Notes: generated by a model not told the origin, from the sequence alone. A DNA stretch of 64,000 nucleotides from Micromonospora sp. WMMA1363 (GCF_030345795.1 NZ_JAUALB010000001.1:5572001-5636000), one strand, 5' to 3'; counted from the first letter of the stretch, positions 1-9,491 are shown. Program-made: numbers and translations.

Positions 1-551
1 GTACCCACCTGTTGGGGCTGCTCCGGGCATTGCTCGCGGCGCCGCGCTCCGGTGGGTACGACGAGGACACCGCCCCGCTCGCGTCGCCCGACCTGGCCGA
101 GGCGCTGGCGGCCGTGCACCGGGTCGCCACCCGGCGTGGACTGGTGGTGGTGGTCTCGGACTTCCTCGACGGCCTGCCCGACGATCCGACGCGGGTGGCG
201 CCCTGGGAGCGGACCCTGCGCCGGCTCGCCGTCCGGCACCAGGTCCTCGCCGTGGAGGTGACCGATCCGCGGGAGTGGGAGTTGCCGGATGTCGGCCTGG
301 TCACCCTGGTGGACCCGGAAAGCGGGCGGCGGCGGGAGATCTGGACCGGCGACCCGCGGCTGCGCGAGCGGTACGCGGACGCCGCGGCTGCCCAGCGTGA
401 CCAGGTTCGCCAGGCGCTGCGTCGCGGCGGAGCGGCGCACCTGCCGCTGCGGACCGATCGGGACTGGACCACAGACATCGTCCGTCACGTGCACCGGCAG
501 CGCCGGCTGGCCACCGTGCCGCCTGGGCTGGCCCGGGGAGGTGCGGCGTGA
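1..551 (+). CDS. DUF58 domain protein, C-terminal part
   Basis: This reading frame is open from the first bases of the window to a TGA at 549-551, so it is the 3' part of a gene that begins upstream. The visible part resembles the C-terminal half of DUF58 proteins, which have a von Willebrand A-like fold: a hydrophobic strand followed by the Asp-containing turn VVSDFLDG near 150-175, then a second strand-helix unit ending in a basic tail. It overlaps the following VWA gene by 4 nt (GTGA). DUF58 plus VWA pairs normally follow a MoxR ATPase gene (compare M. tuberculosis Rv1479-Rv1481), so a moxR gene is expected just outside the window. The molecular role of this trio is poorly defined; cell-envelope or complex maturation is the usual suggestion. 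Confidence 0.8.
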   Translation, partial: THLLGLLRALLAAPRSGGYDEDTAPLASPDLAEALAAVHRVATRRGLVVVVSDFLDGLPDDPTRVAPWERTLRRLAVRHQVLAVEVTDPREWELPDVGLVTLVDPESGRRREIWTGDPRLRERYADAAAAQRDQVRQALRRGGAAHLPLRTDRDWTTDIVRHVHRQRRLATVPPGLARGGAA

Positions 552-1507
552 CCTGGCTCTCACCCACCCGCCTCTGGCTGCTGGTCGGTGTGCTCGCGCT
601 GGCCGCCGGCTACGTCCTGGTGCAGCGCCGCCGCAGCCGGTATGCGGTGCGCTTCACCAACCTGCGGCTGCTCGACCGGGTCGCCCCGCAGCGGCCGGCG
701 TGGCGACGGCACGTCCCGGCCGGGTTGTTCCTCGCCATGCTGGCGCTGCTGGTGGTCGGCTTCGCCCGGCCGACGGCGGAGGTGCGGGTGCCTCGGGAAC
801 GGGCCACGGTGATGGTGGCGGTGGACGTCTCCACGTCGATGCTCGCCAGGGATGTGGAACCGGACCGGCTGACCGCCGCGAAGGAATCGGCCCGACGGTT
901 CGTCGACGGCCTGCCCGACGAGTTCAACGTCGGTCTGGTCGCGTTCGCCGGTAGCGCGGCGGTGCTGGTGCCGCCGGGCGTCGACCGGGAGGCACTGCAC
1001 GACGGCATCGACCGGCTGGTCGAGGGGGCGACCGGGGTGCAGGGCACCGCGATCGGGGAGGCGATCAACACGTCGCTCGGCGCCGTGAAGGCGCTGGACG
1101 GTGCGGCGGCGAAGGATCCGCCGCCGGCTCGGATCGTCCTGCTCTCCGACGGAGCCAACACCTCGGGGCTGGATCCGATGGAGGCGGCGGTCGACGCGGT
1201 GGCGATGAAGGTGCCGGTGCACACCATTGCCTTCGGTACCCCTACCGGATACGTGGAACGGGGCGGCCGGCCAATCCAGGTGCCGGTGGACGGGCAGACC
1301 CTCGACGCGGTCGCCCATGAGACCGGCGGCCGGTTCCACGAGGCGGGCAGCGCCAAGCAGCTGCGCGCGGTCTACGACGACATCGGCAGTTCGGTGGGTT
1401 ACCGCACCGAGCGGCAGGACGTCTCGGCCCGGTTCATCGGCCTCGGCCTGGTCTTCGCGCTGGGCGCGGCGGCGGGCTCGATGCGTTGGTTCTCCCGCCT
1501 GCCCTGA
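548..1507 (+). CDS. VWA-domain membrane protein (BatA/Rv1481-like)
   Basis: This 319-residue protein has an N-terminal membrane segment at about residues 8-25 (WLLVGVLALAAGYVLV), a basic stretch, a second hydrophobic segment at about 58-76, then a von Willebrand A domain. The metal-ion-dependent adhesion site is intact: DVSTS at about residues 95-99, a TAIGE threonine region and the SDGAN aspartate. A final hydrophobic helix (IGLGLVFALGAAAGSM) lies near the C-terminus, so the VWA domain is probably held between membrane anchors, as in BatA-type proteins. The GTG start overlaps the DUF58 stop by 4 nt, indicating translational coupling. Partners are expected to be MoxR-type ATPase substrates; no specific target can be read from the sequence. 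Confidence 0.88.
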   Translation: MTWLSPTRLWLLVGVLALAAGYVLVQRRRSRYAVRFTNLRLLDRVAPQRPAWRRHVPAGLFLAMLALLVVGFARPTAEVRVPRERATVMVAVDVSTSMLARDVEPDRLTAAKESARRFVDGLPDEFNVGLVAFAGSAAVLVPPGVDREALHDGIDRLVEGATGVQGTAIGEAINTSLGAVKALDGAAAKDPPPARIVLLSDGANTSGLDPMEAAVDAVAMKVPVHTIAFGTPTGYVERGGRPIQVPVDGQTLDAVAHETGGRFHEAGSAKQLRAVYDDIGSSVGYRTERQDVSARFIGLGLVFALGAAAGSMRWFSRLP

Positions 1508-1569
1508 CCCGGCCACCGGTGTGCGGGGCCGGTCACGGTGGGGCCCATCGACACGTGAGGAGCGTACGC

Positions 1570-2430
<861 letters not shown>

Positions 2431-2645
2431 GCGCGCACGGGCTGCGGTGGGGTCTGCCGTCACGGACCGTGCGCCACCGGGGATGTGGACGTCACGCATC
2501 ACCGAAGGGTGAGGTTTCTGCTGGCTCCGATGGTCACGTCCGGTGGGGCCGGCGTCGGCGGTGGTCGCGTGCGGCGGGCCCGCGCGAGCGGCTACTCGGG
2601 GCGCCCGGGCCGGAGACCGCGCGTGCGCGGCGGGGGGAGCGGCGC

Positions 2646-2651
2646 TAGCCT
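2646..2651 (+). promoter_or_regulatory. putative -10 element for a leaderless arfB transcript
   Basis: TAGCCT fits the actinobacterial TANNNT -10 pattern and lies 6 nt before the ATG at 2658. There is no Shine-Dalgarno sequence, so transcription probably starts at or next to the start codon. This is inference from pattern and spacing only. Confidence 0.45.
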
Positions 2652-2657
2652 CAGGGC

Positions 2658-3083
2658 ATGGACGGTGGGCTGCGGGTCACCGACCGGTGGGTCGTCCCCG
2701 ACGCCGAACTGCGGGAACGGTTCTCCCGGTCGTCCGGCCCCGGAGGTCAGGGGGTCAACACCACGGACTCGCGGGTGGAGCTGAGCTTCGACGTCGCCGC
2801 CTCGCCGGGGATTCCGGACACGCTGCGGGCGCGGGCACTAGGGCGTCTCGCCGGACGGCTCGTCGACGGGGTGCTGACCGTGACCGCCAGCGAGCACCGG
2901 GCCCAGCTCGCCAACCGCGAGACGGCCCGGGACCGGATGGTCGTGCTGTTGCGGGAGGCGGTCGCTCCGCCGCCGAAGCCCCGCCGCCCGACTCGACCGT
3001 CCCGCGCTGCAAAGGAGCGCCGCCTGGCCGAGAAGAAGCGGCAGTCCCAGCGCAAGCGGGACCGCCGGGTCGACGGCGACTGA
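2658..3083 (+). CDS. arfB: ArfB/YaeJ-type peptidyl-tRNA hydrolase (ribosome rescue)
   Basis: This 141-residue protein carries the class-1 release-factor signature SSGPGGQGVN at about residues 23-32, including the catalytic GGQ that hydrolyses peptidyl-tRNA. It lacks the codon-recognition domains of RF1/RF2 and ends in a very basic lysine/arginine tail (from about residue 115), which in ArfB enters the empty mRNA channel of stalled ribosomes. Length and layout match ArfB/YaeJ. The start ATG has no Shine-Dalgarno sequence and is preceded by a -10-like TAGCCT, suggesting a leaderless message. It is a single-gene unit convergent with the LtrA gene. Confidence 0.9.
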   Translation: MDGGLRVTDRWVVPDAELRERFSRSSGPGGQGVNTTDSRVELSFDVAASPGIPDTLRARALGRLAGRLVDGVLTVTASEHRAQLANRETARDRMVVLLREAVAPPPKPRRPTRPSRAAKERRLAEKKRQSQRKRDRRVDGD

Positions 3084-3089
3084 CCGGCG

Positions 3090-3146
3090 GCGACCGACCG
3101 GGTAAGTGGGACCGACTCCGGGCCCGGGATCCGCGGTGTCGGTCGC
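3090..3146. terminator. possible convergent terminator between arfB and the LtrA gene
   Basis: Complementary 9-nt arms GCGACCGAC (3090-3098) and GTCGGTCGC (3138-3146) enclose a 10-bp perfect palindrome CCGGGCCCGG (3118-3127). The structure sits between two converging genes. There is no U-tract and the loop is large, so this is a weak call. Confidence 0.3.
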
Positions 3147-3171
3147 GCCGCGGCCGCGGCCCCAGAGCGGT

Positions 3172-5616
3172 TCACATGCCGCCGTACGGGCGGCTGGGAC
3201 GGGTGCCCCGGGCCACCTCGACACCGACCAGGTACAGGCCGGCGCCGACCAGCGCGGCGAGTGCCGGTAGCGGCGGCAGCTTGAGGGCCAGCGGCGTCAG
3301 CGCCGCCACCACGAGCGCGAGGATCACTCGGCGCCGCCGCACGCCACCGGTGACCCGCCACCAGAACGTCTCCCCCGCGATCAGGAAGAGGAGTACCCCG
3401 CCGAAGAGCGCGACGTGTGCCACCCGGGAGAGTGGGGGGCTGGTCACGAAGAACGGCTGCGCGCCGAGCGCCCCCATGGTCTTGTGCAACCCGAGCGAGA
3501 GGAGCACGATCCCGGCCATCATCGGCAGGTGCAGGTAGCCGTACGCGTCCCGAGCCAGCGTCGTACGCGCCGGCCCGTGTCGCGCCTCCAGCGTCCGCTC
3601 GGCGACCGTGGCGTCGTATCCGAAGTAGAGCCACCACACGATACCCAGCAGCGCCGTGCCGAGCACGACCGCGACGATGATCTTGATGGAGATGGGGGAG
3701 TAGACGATCGCGGCGCCGATCGCGATCACCGCTTCGCCGAGGCCGATGATGATGATCAGGCTGAACCGGTCCGCCCAGTGCCGGGCGGACCAGATCCGCC
3801 AGCGGTGGGAGCCGACCAGCAGGGCGCCGCCGAGGTCGATCGCGATCGCCGCCACCCACAACGCCACCCGCAGCGGCGAGAGCAGCCGGATGTCACCGAC
3901 CGGGTGCGGCACGAAAACCGCCGCCGCGAGTAGGGCCAACGCCACCAGCGTGGGCGCCGCCGCGAAGGTCACGTTGGCCCGCCGGTCCAGCTCCCCCCGG
4001 CGATGGGTGGCCACCCAGAAGGCCCCGAGGTGGAGCAGCCGGATTATCGCGTAGCAGGTCACGAAGACCGCTGGCCCGGACAACCCGCCGGCGGCGTCCG
4101 CGAAGGCCTGCGGGACGGTGATGCCGATGACCGCGGTCACCGCGACCACCGTCACCATCACGGCCCGCACCACGGCCGACTCCGAGCGCACCACGCCGGC
4201 CAGCCAGACGTACGCGACCCAGGCCGCCCAGAGCACCGCGAGTACCAGTAGCCCGCGCAGCAGACCGGACCGGGTGGGGTCATCGGCCATCAGGGCGGAC
4301 ACCTGGAGAAAGGCATAGACGAAAACCAGGTCGAGGAAAAGCTCCTTCGGGGTGACGCCGCTGCCCTTCTCGCCCAGCGCGCCGACGTGGGCGTGTAGCT
4401 GCCGGTGCTTGTGCCGGAACACGGTGGCGTCGGAAAGCGCCATCGTGCCCACCGCGGCCACCAGCGCGGTGAGCTGCGCCAGCACCGGGAGCCCGACCAC
4501 GAGGGGCAGCAAGCCGACCGTCAGGGCGACGCCGAGCAGGGGGGAACGGCCGATCAGGCGCAGCGTCCGTACCTCGAAGGCGACGAGCCCAACCAGGTAC
4601 AGCGCCACCCCGCCGTAGAGCACCAGCGGGCCGAGGACCGTCGGGTCCGACGGGATCCGCAACTGTGCCAGGGCATGCTTGAGCCCCAGGGAGACCATGA
4701 TCAGCCCGGCCATCATCGGCAGGTGCAGGTAGCTGTACGCGTCCCGACCCAGCCGGGTCCGCCGCTCGCCGGACACCCGCTCCAGCGCCTGTTCCGCCGC
4801 GAACCGGGCGATGTCGAAGTACGTCCACCAGAGCAGACCGATCAGCAGCACGCTCACCAGTACCCCGGCGATCACCGGCCAGGTCAGCGGCTGGGCGACC
4901 CCGGCGCCCTGGCTCAGCCCCACCGAAATGATCGTCTCGCCGAACCCGATCAGGATGATCAGGCTGTGCCGCTCGGCCCAGTACGGGATCGACCGCAGTC
5001 GCCAGGCGCCGACCCCGGCGGCGTACACGCCGCCGTACTCGATGACGATGGCGAGCACGAGGAGCCCGAAGCGGGTCCAGCCGCGCAACGTCCGGTCGTC
5101 GGGGAGCCCCGGCAGCAGAGCGGCGGCCAGCACCAGGATCATCCCGGCGACGGCGGGCAGCCATATCTGTCGGAATTGCTGGCGCATCTGGGGCTGGCGG
5201 CGCAGCGCCAGCGCACCGACGAGCAACGGGCCGCCGCGGGCGACGACGTACCCCACGGCGAAGACCAGCGGTCCGGGCAGCCCGCCGATCCGGTCCTCGA
5301 ACGCCTCGCCCACCGTCAGCGCCATCACGTACAACGTCGCGGCCAGGCCGAAGGTCACCGTTGGCAGCACACCCCGGTTCAGTCGGACGGCGTTGCCCAG
5401 CCACGCGTACTGCACCCAGCACCACCAGAGCAGCACCAGCAGCAACAGGCCCCGTGGCACTCCGGCGAGGTTGAACTGCTCGGCGGTGACGCCGGTGACG
5501 TTGAGGAACGCGTAGACGAAGACCAGGTCCAGAAAGAGCTCCAGCCGGGTGACGCCGTCCGCCCGGCCGGCCAGGTGGATGCGCCCGAACTGCGCGACAG
5601 GCCCCGGATTCCTCAC
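3172..5616 (-). CDS. double-length low-temperature-requirement A (LtrA) membrane protein
   Basis: This 814-residue polytopic membrane protein consists of two LtrA units of about 400 residues each. Both halves contain the same landmarks in the same order: ELFLDLVFVYAF (about residues 26 and 425), SLIILIGFGE or SLIIIIGLGE, then RDAYSYLHLPMMAG or RDAYGYLHLPMMAG. Each half has around ten hydrophobic segments. LtrA was named from a Listeria locus needed for growth at low temperature, but its biochemical function is not established. Usual family members are about 350-420 residues, so this is an in-frame duplication and fusion that has since diverged. The start is GTG. It ends 88 nt from arfB, which converges on it. 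Confidence 0.9.
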   Translation of the reverse strand: MRNPGPVAQFGRIHLAGRADGVTRLELFLDLVFVYAFLNVTGVTAEQFNLAGVPRGLLLLVLLWWCWVQYAWLGNAVRLNRGVLPTVTFGLAATLYVMALTVGEAFEDRIGGLPGPLVFAVGYVVARGGPLLVGALALRRQPQMRQQFRQIWLPAVAGMILVLAAALLPGLPDDRTLRGWTRFGLLVLAIVIEYGGVYAAGVGAWRLRSIPYWAERHSLIILIGFGETIISVGLSQGAGVAQPLTWPVIAGVLVSVLLIGLLWWTYFDIARFAAEQALERVSGERRTRLGRDAYSYLHLPMMAGLIMVSLGLKHALAQLRIPSDPTVLGPLVLYGGVALYLVGLVAFEVRTLRLIGRSPLLGVALTVGLLPLVVGLPVLAQLTALVAAVGTMALSDATVFRHKHRQLHAHVGALGEKGSGVTPKELFLDLVFVYAFLQVSALMADDPTRSGLLRGLLVLAVLWAAWVAYVWLAGVVRSESAVVRAVMVTVVAVTAVIGITVPQAFADAAGGLSGPAVFVTCYAIIRLLHLGAFWVATHRRGELDRRANVTFAAAPTLVALALLAAAVFVPHPVGDIRLLSPLRVALWVAAIAIDLGGALLVGSHRWRIWSARHWADRFSLIIIIGLGEAVIAIGAAIVYSPISIKIIVAVVLGTALLGIVWWLYFGYDATVAERTLEARHGPARTTLARDAYGYLHLPMMAGIVLLSLGLHKTMGALGAQPFFVTSPPLSRVAHVALFGGVLLFLIAGETFWWRVTGGVRRRRVILALVVAALTPLALKLPPLPALAALVGAGLYLVGVEVARGTRPSRPYGGM

Positions 5617-5661
5617 CCGATCACTGTGTCAACCGGACCGCCGCTTCCGGTCCGGTTCGGG

Positions 5662-6529
5662 CTACTTCGGCAGGGCGTCGAGCAGTCGGGCGCGCAGTAG
5701 CGCGGCCCGCTCGGCGAAGTCGCGCTGGGCGGTCGCGTACTCCGCCCGCCCCTCCGGGATCTCCACCGGCACCGGCGGATATCCAAGCGCCGTCAGGTCG
5801 TACGGGCTGGCCCGCATGTCCAGGGTGCGGATCTCCCGGGCCAGCGCGAACGCGTCCGCGACCAGCTCGCTCGGCACCAGCGGGGACAGCTTGTACGCCC
5901 ACTTGTAGAGACATGTTGGCGTGCAGGCAGCCGGGTTGTTCCAGGTCGTGCTGGCTCTCCCGGCTCGGGGTGAGCACGTTCAGCGGCCGGGCCGGGACGG
6001 TGAAGAAGCGGTACGCGTCGAAGTGACTGCACCGCACGCCCCGCTCCTCGACGACGGCTGCGGTGCGCTCCGCGCTCAGCCGCAGCGGCCAGGCGTTGTG
6101 CCGCACCTCCGCCCGGGTCTGCCGGTAGACCATCGCCCACTCGTGCAACCCGAAGCATCCGAACTGCGGCGGCCGGCCGGCCGTGGCGGCGAGCAGGCTC
6201 CGAATCCAGGCGATCGACCCGGCGCGCCGGCTGCGTACCGCCTCGGTGCCGAGGGTGAGTCCGGTGCCGTCGGCGCGGTACTCCCGCCCGAAGTCGGCCG
6301 GCTTGGCGTCGCGCAGCATCACCCCGGCGCCCGGGTGCCAACGACGCAGCTGGGCCGGGCGGTGCGAGTAGTAGGTGAAGAGGAAGTCCTCCACCGGGTG
6401 CCGTTCGTTGCGCCGCCGGCGGGCCAGGTGCGGGGCCAGCCAGGCGTCGACCCGCTCCTCGTGCGCCCGGCGCCGATCCCGCCAATCCGCCGCGTCGCGC
6501 ACGGTGGTCGGGGCGGAGGCGGCGGGCAC
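5662..6529 (-). pseudogene. frameshifted gene of the family annotated as 3-methyladenine DNA glycosylase
   Basis: The first part is read from GTG 6529 and contains motifs I associate with a family of about 290-300 residues annotated in mycobacteria as 3-methyladenine DNA glycosylase (HPVEDFLFTYYSHRP, CFGLHEWAMVYR, SHFDAYRFFT, GCLHANM). After GCLHANM the frame turns into arginine/alanine/glycine-rich shadow sequence. The expected continuation (LYKWAYKLSPLVPSELV to LDMRASPYDLTALGYPP) lies in another frame and ends at the stop at 5662-5664. Restoring one TC dinucleotide in the run at about 5907-5912 would join the frames as ANMSLYKWAYKL. This is either a real slippage mutation or a sequencing error. 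No helix-hairpin-helix is obvious, so the enzymatic name rests only on family annotation. Confidence 0.75.
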
Positions 6530-6562
6530 GCAACCAGGGTACGGCCGCCGGTCGCGCCGCAG

Positions 6563-7930
6563 TCAGGGCAGGTCGACCCGCACCCCCGCGGAGAACACCC
6601 CGCTGCGCAGCTCCAGCTGGGTCGGTGGCTCCCGGCCGTGAACCGTGAACACCAGCGGAAGCACCATCCGGCTGCCGGCCGCCATCGGCTTGGCGAACAC
6701 GTCCCGCCCCTGGTTCGCCCGCCGGGTCGCCTGCTCGTCGGTGCTGACGAAGTTGCCGTCGGCGAGGTACGCGCGCTGGAGCCGACCGTGCCAGGTCTGC
6801 TGTTCCGGGGTGAGGTTGCGTACGCCGACCGTGGCCGCGCACTGTCGTGCCCCACGGCCGGGCTCGCACGCGACGCGGTAGACGGTGAACTCGAACGCCG
6901 CCTCGCGCAGCGGGTCGCCGACCCCGCCGTAGGCCCCGGTCCCCTTCCAGGCCCCGCTGGTTGGCCGGCTGTCGGTGTCGACGTCGGGGACCGTTCGGGT
7001 CGCCGTCCAGGCCGCCGTGCCGACGGTGCCGGTCAGCACCACCGCGGCCACCGGGACGAGCAGCCAGGTGGACGGTTTCCGCTTCCGGGCCACCGCGCCG
7101 GGTGTCGCGGGCCGCGGGTACACGGTCCCTGGGCCGTCGTCGGAGAGGGCCACGGCGCGCGGGCGGCGCCGGCGCCGCCATGTCCAGAGCCCGCCAACGG
7201 CGAGGACGGCGACACCGCCGAGGCCGGCCAGCAGCGCCGTCGGGTGCCGCCACGCCGGCGGCTTCTCCGCCTCCTGCCCGGTGACGGGTACCGCCCGCCA
7301 GGTGGCCGTCGCGCAGTCGTACGGGCGGCTGCCGTCAACGGCGAAGGCGCAGGCGGGTGCGGTCAGAGACCGGCCCGGGGTGGCGGTGACCGCGGTGCCC
7401 AGGGTGGTGGTGCTCCGGGCGGGCAGCCGCAGCCGCCAGGTCACCTCGGTCACATCATTGCCGGCGGTCCGGACGGCCCGGCCACCGTCGGTGATCGAGG
7501 TCGGTGCGGTGCCCGGGGGAAGTTCCTGGCGGACGGTGGTGGAGACGGGTCGGTTGCCGTCGTTGCGGACCTGGATGCGGTACCGCGGCGCGGGCGTGCT
7601 CTCCGATGCCACCCGTAGCGTGACCGGCGGTTTCGGCGGTGGGACCGCCGCCCGGGTCGGGGTCGGCACGGCCGGCGGGGCGGACGGCCGGCCTGGCACG
7701 GCGGTCGCCGTGGCCGCCGCCGGCTCGGCGGCCGGGGGGTGTGTGGGCGCCGGCTGCCGAGCCGTGAACGGTCGCGTGCCGGCCTGCGGGGCCGGTGGTT
7801 GCGTGGCCGTGGGTTGTCGCGCGGTGGCCGGGTCGGGCGCCGCCGTTGGCAGCGCCGGGACGGCGGCGAGGATGCCGAGGCAGTGGACGAATACTGCGAG
7901 GGCCTTGTGGTGTCGTGTCGATGCAGGCAT
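6563..7930 (-). CDS. membrane protein of unknown function with signal peptide and Pro/Ala/Thr-rich linker
   Basis: I do not recognise this 455-residue protein. It has an N-terminal signal-like hydrophobic region (ALAVFVHCLGILAAVPAL), about 90 residues of proline, alanine and threonine-rich linker, and a small beta-rich domain resembling the CARDB/DUF11-type repeats seen in surface proteins (VRNDGNRPVSTTVRQELPPG). A membrane helix (ALLAGLGGVAVLAVGGLW) with a basic flank follows, then a second helix (WLLVPVAAVVLTGTVGTAAW) and a C-terminal extracytoplasmic domain of about 150 residues with two Cys (ACEPGRGARQC). It is transcribed alone or with the broken glycosylase gene 33 nt downstream. An envelope role is likely. 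Confidence 0.72.
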   Translation of the reverse strand: MPASTRHHKALAVFVHCLGILAAVPALPTAAPDPATARQPTATQPPAPQAGTRPFTARQPAPTHPPAAEPAAATATAVPGRPSAPPAVPTPTRAAVPPPKPPVTLRVASESTPAPRYRIQVRNDGNRPVSTTVRQELPPGTAPTSITDGGRAVRTAGNDVTEVTWRLRLPARSTTTLGTAVTATPGRSLTAPACAFAVDGSRPYDCATATWRAVPVTGQEAEKPPAWRHPTALLAGLGGVAVLAVGGLWTWRRRRRPRAVALSDDGPGTVYPRPATPGAVARKRKPSTWLLVPVAAVVLTGTVGTAAWTATRTVPDVDTDSRPTSGAWKGTGAYGGVGDPLREAAFEFTVYRVACEPGRGARQCAATVGVRNLTPEQQTWHGRLQRAYLADGNFVSTDEQATRRANQGRDVFAKPMAAGSRMVLPLVFTVHGREPPTQLELRSGVFSAGVRVDLP

Positions 7931-8086
7931 ACGAACGAACCTCCGGACCCGACGCTAGGGGCGGGGCACGCCGTGCGGGTACGAAGCAGCGAAGTCGGCA
8001 CCGTCGGCCCGGTCGTGGCGTATGGTGCGCGGTTGCGGGGTGGGTGGCACGGCGTCCGGCCGGCGGCCCGGGCTGCCGGCCCAGGC

Positions 8087-8092
8087 TAGATT
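8087..8092 (+). promoter_or_regulatory. putative -10 element for a leaderless FAH-family transcript
   Basis: TAGATT matches the TANNNT -10 pattern and ends 6 nt before GTG 8099. No Shine-Dalgarno sequence precedes that GTG, so a leaderless message is likely. Confidence 0.5.
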
Positions 8093-8098
8093 GGCCAC

Positions 8099-8902
8099 GT
8101 GCGTATCGCTCGTTTCGCTCATGCCAAGGGAATGTCGTTCGGAGTCGTCGAGGGGGAGTCGGAGGCGGGGCCGCAGGGGCTGACCGTCGCCGAGATCGAC
8201 GGGCACCCGTTCGGCCGGATCAGTTTCACCGGTGCCCGGTGGGCCCTGTCGGACCTGCGCCTGCTCTCGCCGATCCTGCCGAGCAAGGTGGTCTGCGTCG
8301 GCCGCAACTACGCCGAGCACGCCGCGGAGCAGGGCAGCGAGGTGCCGAAGGAGCCGCTGCTCTTCCTCAAACCGTCCACCTCGGTGATCGGGCCCCGGGA
8401 CGCGATCCGGTTGCCGGTCTTCGCCAAGCAGGTTGAGCACGAGGCCGAGCTGGCGGTGGTGATCGGCGCCCCCGGCGCCCGCCGCGCCGACCGGGCCGCC
8501 GCCGAGCGGGCCATCTTCGGCTACACCTGCGCGAACGACGTGACTGCCCGGGACCTCCAGCGCGCCGACGGGCAGTGGACCCGGGCCAAGGGGTTCGACT
8601 CGTTCTGCCCGATCGGTCCCTGGATCACCACCGGTCTCGACGCGACCGACCTGGAGATCCGCTGTGAGGTGGGCCGCAGCCCGGACGAGATGGAGGTCCG
8701 CCAGCTCGGCCGCACCCGGGACATGGTGTTCGACGCGCCGGCCCTGGTGTCGTACGTCTCGCACGTGATGACACTGCTGCCCGGTGACGTCATCCTGACC
8801 GGTACGCCGGCCGGGGTTAGTCCCATCGAGGACGGGGATACGGTCACCGTGCGGATCGAAGGGATCGGTGAGCTGACCAACCCGGTCGGGTCCGTCTCCT
8901 GA
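8099..8902 (+). CDS. fumarylacetoacetate hydrolase (FAH) family protein
   Basis: This 267-residue protein has the complete FAH fold signature: VCVGRNYAEHA near residue 65, the metal-binding Glu pair in VEHEAELAVVIG, the Asp in NDVTARDLQ, then FDSFCPIGPW and GTPAGVSPIEDGD. Family members hydrolyse or decarboxylate beta-diketo or ring-cleavage acids (for example acylpyruvases and HpcE-type enzymes); the substrate cannot be read from sequence. The position, directly before the tRNA-Gln/tRNA-Glu genes and leuCD, matches M. tuberculosis Rv2993c as I remember it. A gltX gene, expected between this gene and the tRNAs, is absent. The GTG start appears leaderless. Confidence 0.9.
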   Translation: MRIARFAHAKGMSFGVVEGESEAGPQGLTVAEIDGHPFGRISFTGARWALSDLRLLSPILPSKVVCVGRNYAEHAAEQGSEVPKEPLLFLKPSTSVIGPRDAIRLPVFAKQVEHEAELAVVIGAPGARRADRAAAERAIFGYTCANDVTARDLQRADGQWTRAKGFDSFCPIGPWITTGLDATDLEIRCEVGRSPDEMEVRQLGRTRDMVFDAPALVSYVSHVMTLLPGDVILTGTPAGVSPIEDGDTVTVRIEGIGELTNPVGSVS

Positions 8903-9009
8903 TCCCAGATCGTGTCCCGTTCTCCCAGCTCGTGGGCGGTTTGCGGGGCTCGATTTGGCCCGCTGGCGGCGGGAGGGTAGAGTTTGTCCCCGGCGCCGCA
9001 AGGGGCCTG

Positions 9010-9081
9010 TGGGGTATGGGGTAATTGGCAGCCCGACTGATTCTGGTTCAGTTAGTCTAGGTTCGAGTCCTGGTACCCCAG
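9010..9081 (+). tRNA. tRNA-Gln (anticodon CTG)
   Basis: The acceptor stem TGGGGTA (9010-9016) pairs perfectly with TACCCCA (9074-9080), followed by discriminator G. The anticodon arm is ACTGA-TTCTGGT-TCAGT, giving anticodon CTG, which reads the Gln codon CAG. The T-loop GTTCGAGTC is canonical. CCA is not encoded. Confidence 0.96.
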
Positions 9082-9087
9082 CGCAGT

Positions 9088-9108
9088 CGCGATTCAGTAT
9101 GAATCGCG
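9088..9108 (+). terminator. hairpin after tRNA-Gln
   Basis: CGCGATTC (9088-9095), a 5-nt loop and GAATCGCG (9101-9108) form a perfect 8-bp stem just after the tRNA. It may terminate transcription or help 3' processing. No U-tract follows. Confidence 0.5.
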
Positions 9109-9186
9109 GTCGCTGGATTCTGGCGGAGGTTCTCTCCTCTGGTGGAGTTCGGCTTCCCGCTCGCGAGGGTGGGAGTAGCAGGTCCT

Positions 9187-9259
9187 GGCCCCGTCGTCTA
9201 GCGGCCCAGGACGCCGCCCTCTCAAGGCGGTAGCGCCGGTTCGAATCCGGTCGGGGCTA
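9187..9259 (+). tRNA. tRNA-Glu (anticodon CTC), copy 1
   Basis: The acceptor stem GGCCCCG (9187-9193) pairs with CGGGGCT (9252-9258, one G-U pair). The anticodon arm is CCGCC-CTCTCAA-GGCGG, so the anticodon is CTC, reading GAG. The T-loop GTTCGAATC is canonical. The sequence is identical to the copy at 9492-9564. Confidence 0.96.
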
Positions 9260-9272
9260 CAGAAGCGGCTAC

Positions 9273-9299
9273 AGCCCGTCCCATAGCATGGGGCGGGCT
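9273..9299 (+). terminator. hairpin terminator after tRNA-Glu copy 1
   Basis: AGCCCGTCCCA (9273-9283), loop TAGCA, TGGGGCGGGCT (9289-9299) forms an 11-bp stem with one G-U pair, 13 nt after the tRNA end. Confidence 0.6.
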
Positions 9300-9491
9300 T
9301 CGTCGTTGTCCCGCGGGGCGCGGTGCGACCGCGTCCCGCGCTCCGACTCGTTGCCAGGTCGGATGGCTCGCTGCCCGGGTCGGTGTCGGTCCCGGTTTGT
9401 CGGGGCGGCGACCCCCGGCGTGGCGCTGTCGACCGATGCCGCTAGACTACGTCCGCGCCGCCCGATCGGGTGGTGAAGCAGGAAAGTTCCT

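Noticed and set aside
2431..2657. Possible small gene between the protease and arfB
   Set aside because: Open frames have no start signals and overlap arfB in other frames; composition is typical of shadow ORFs.
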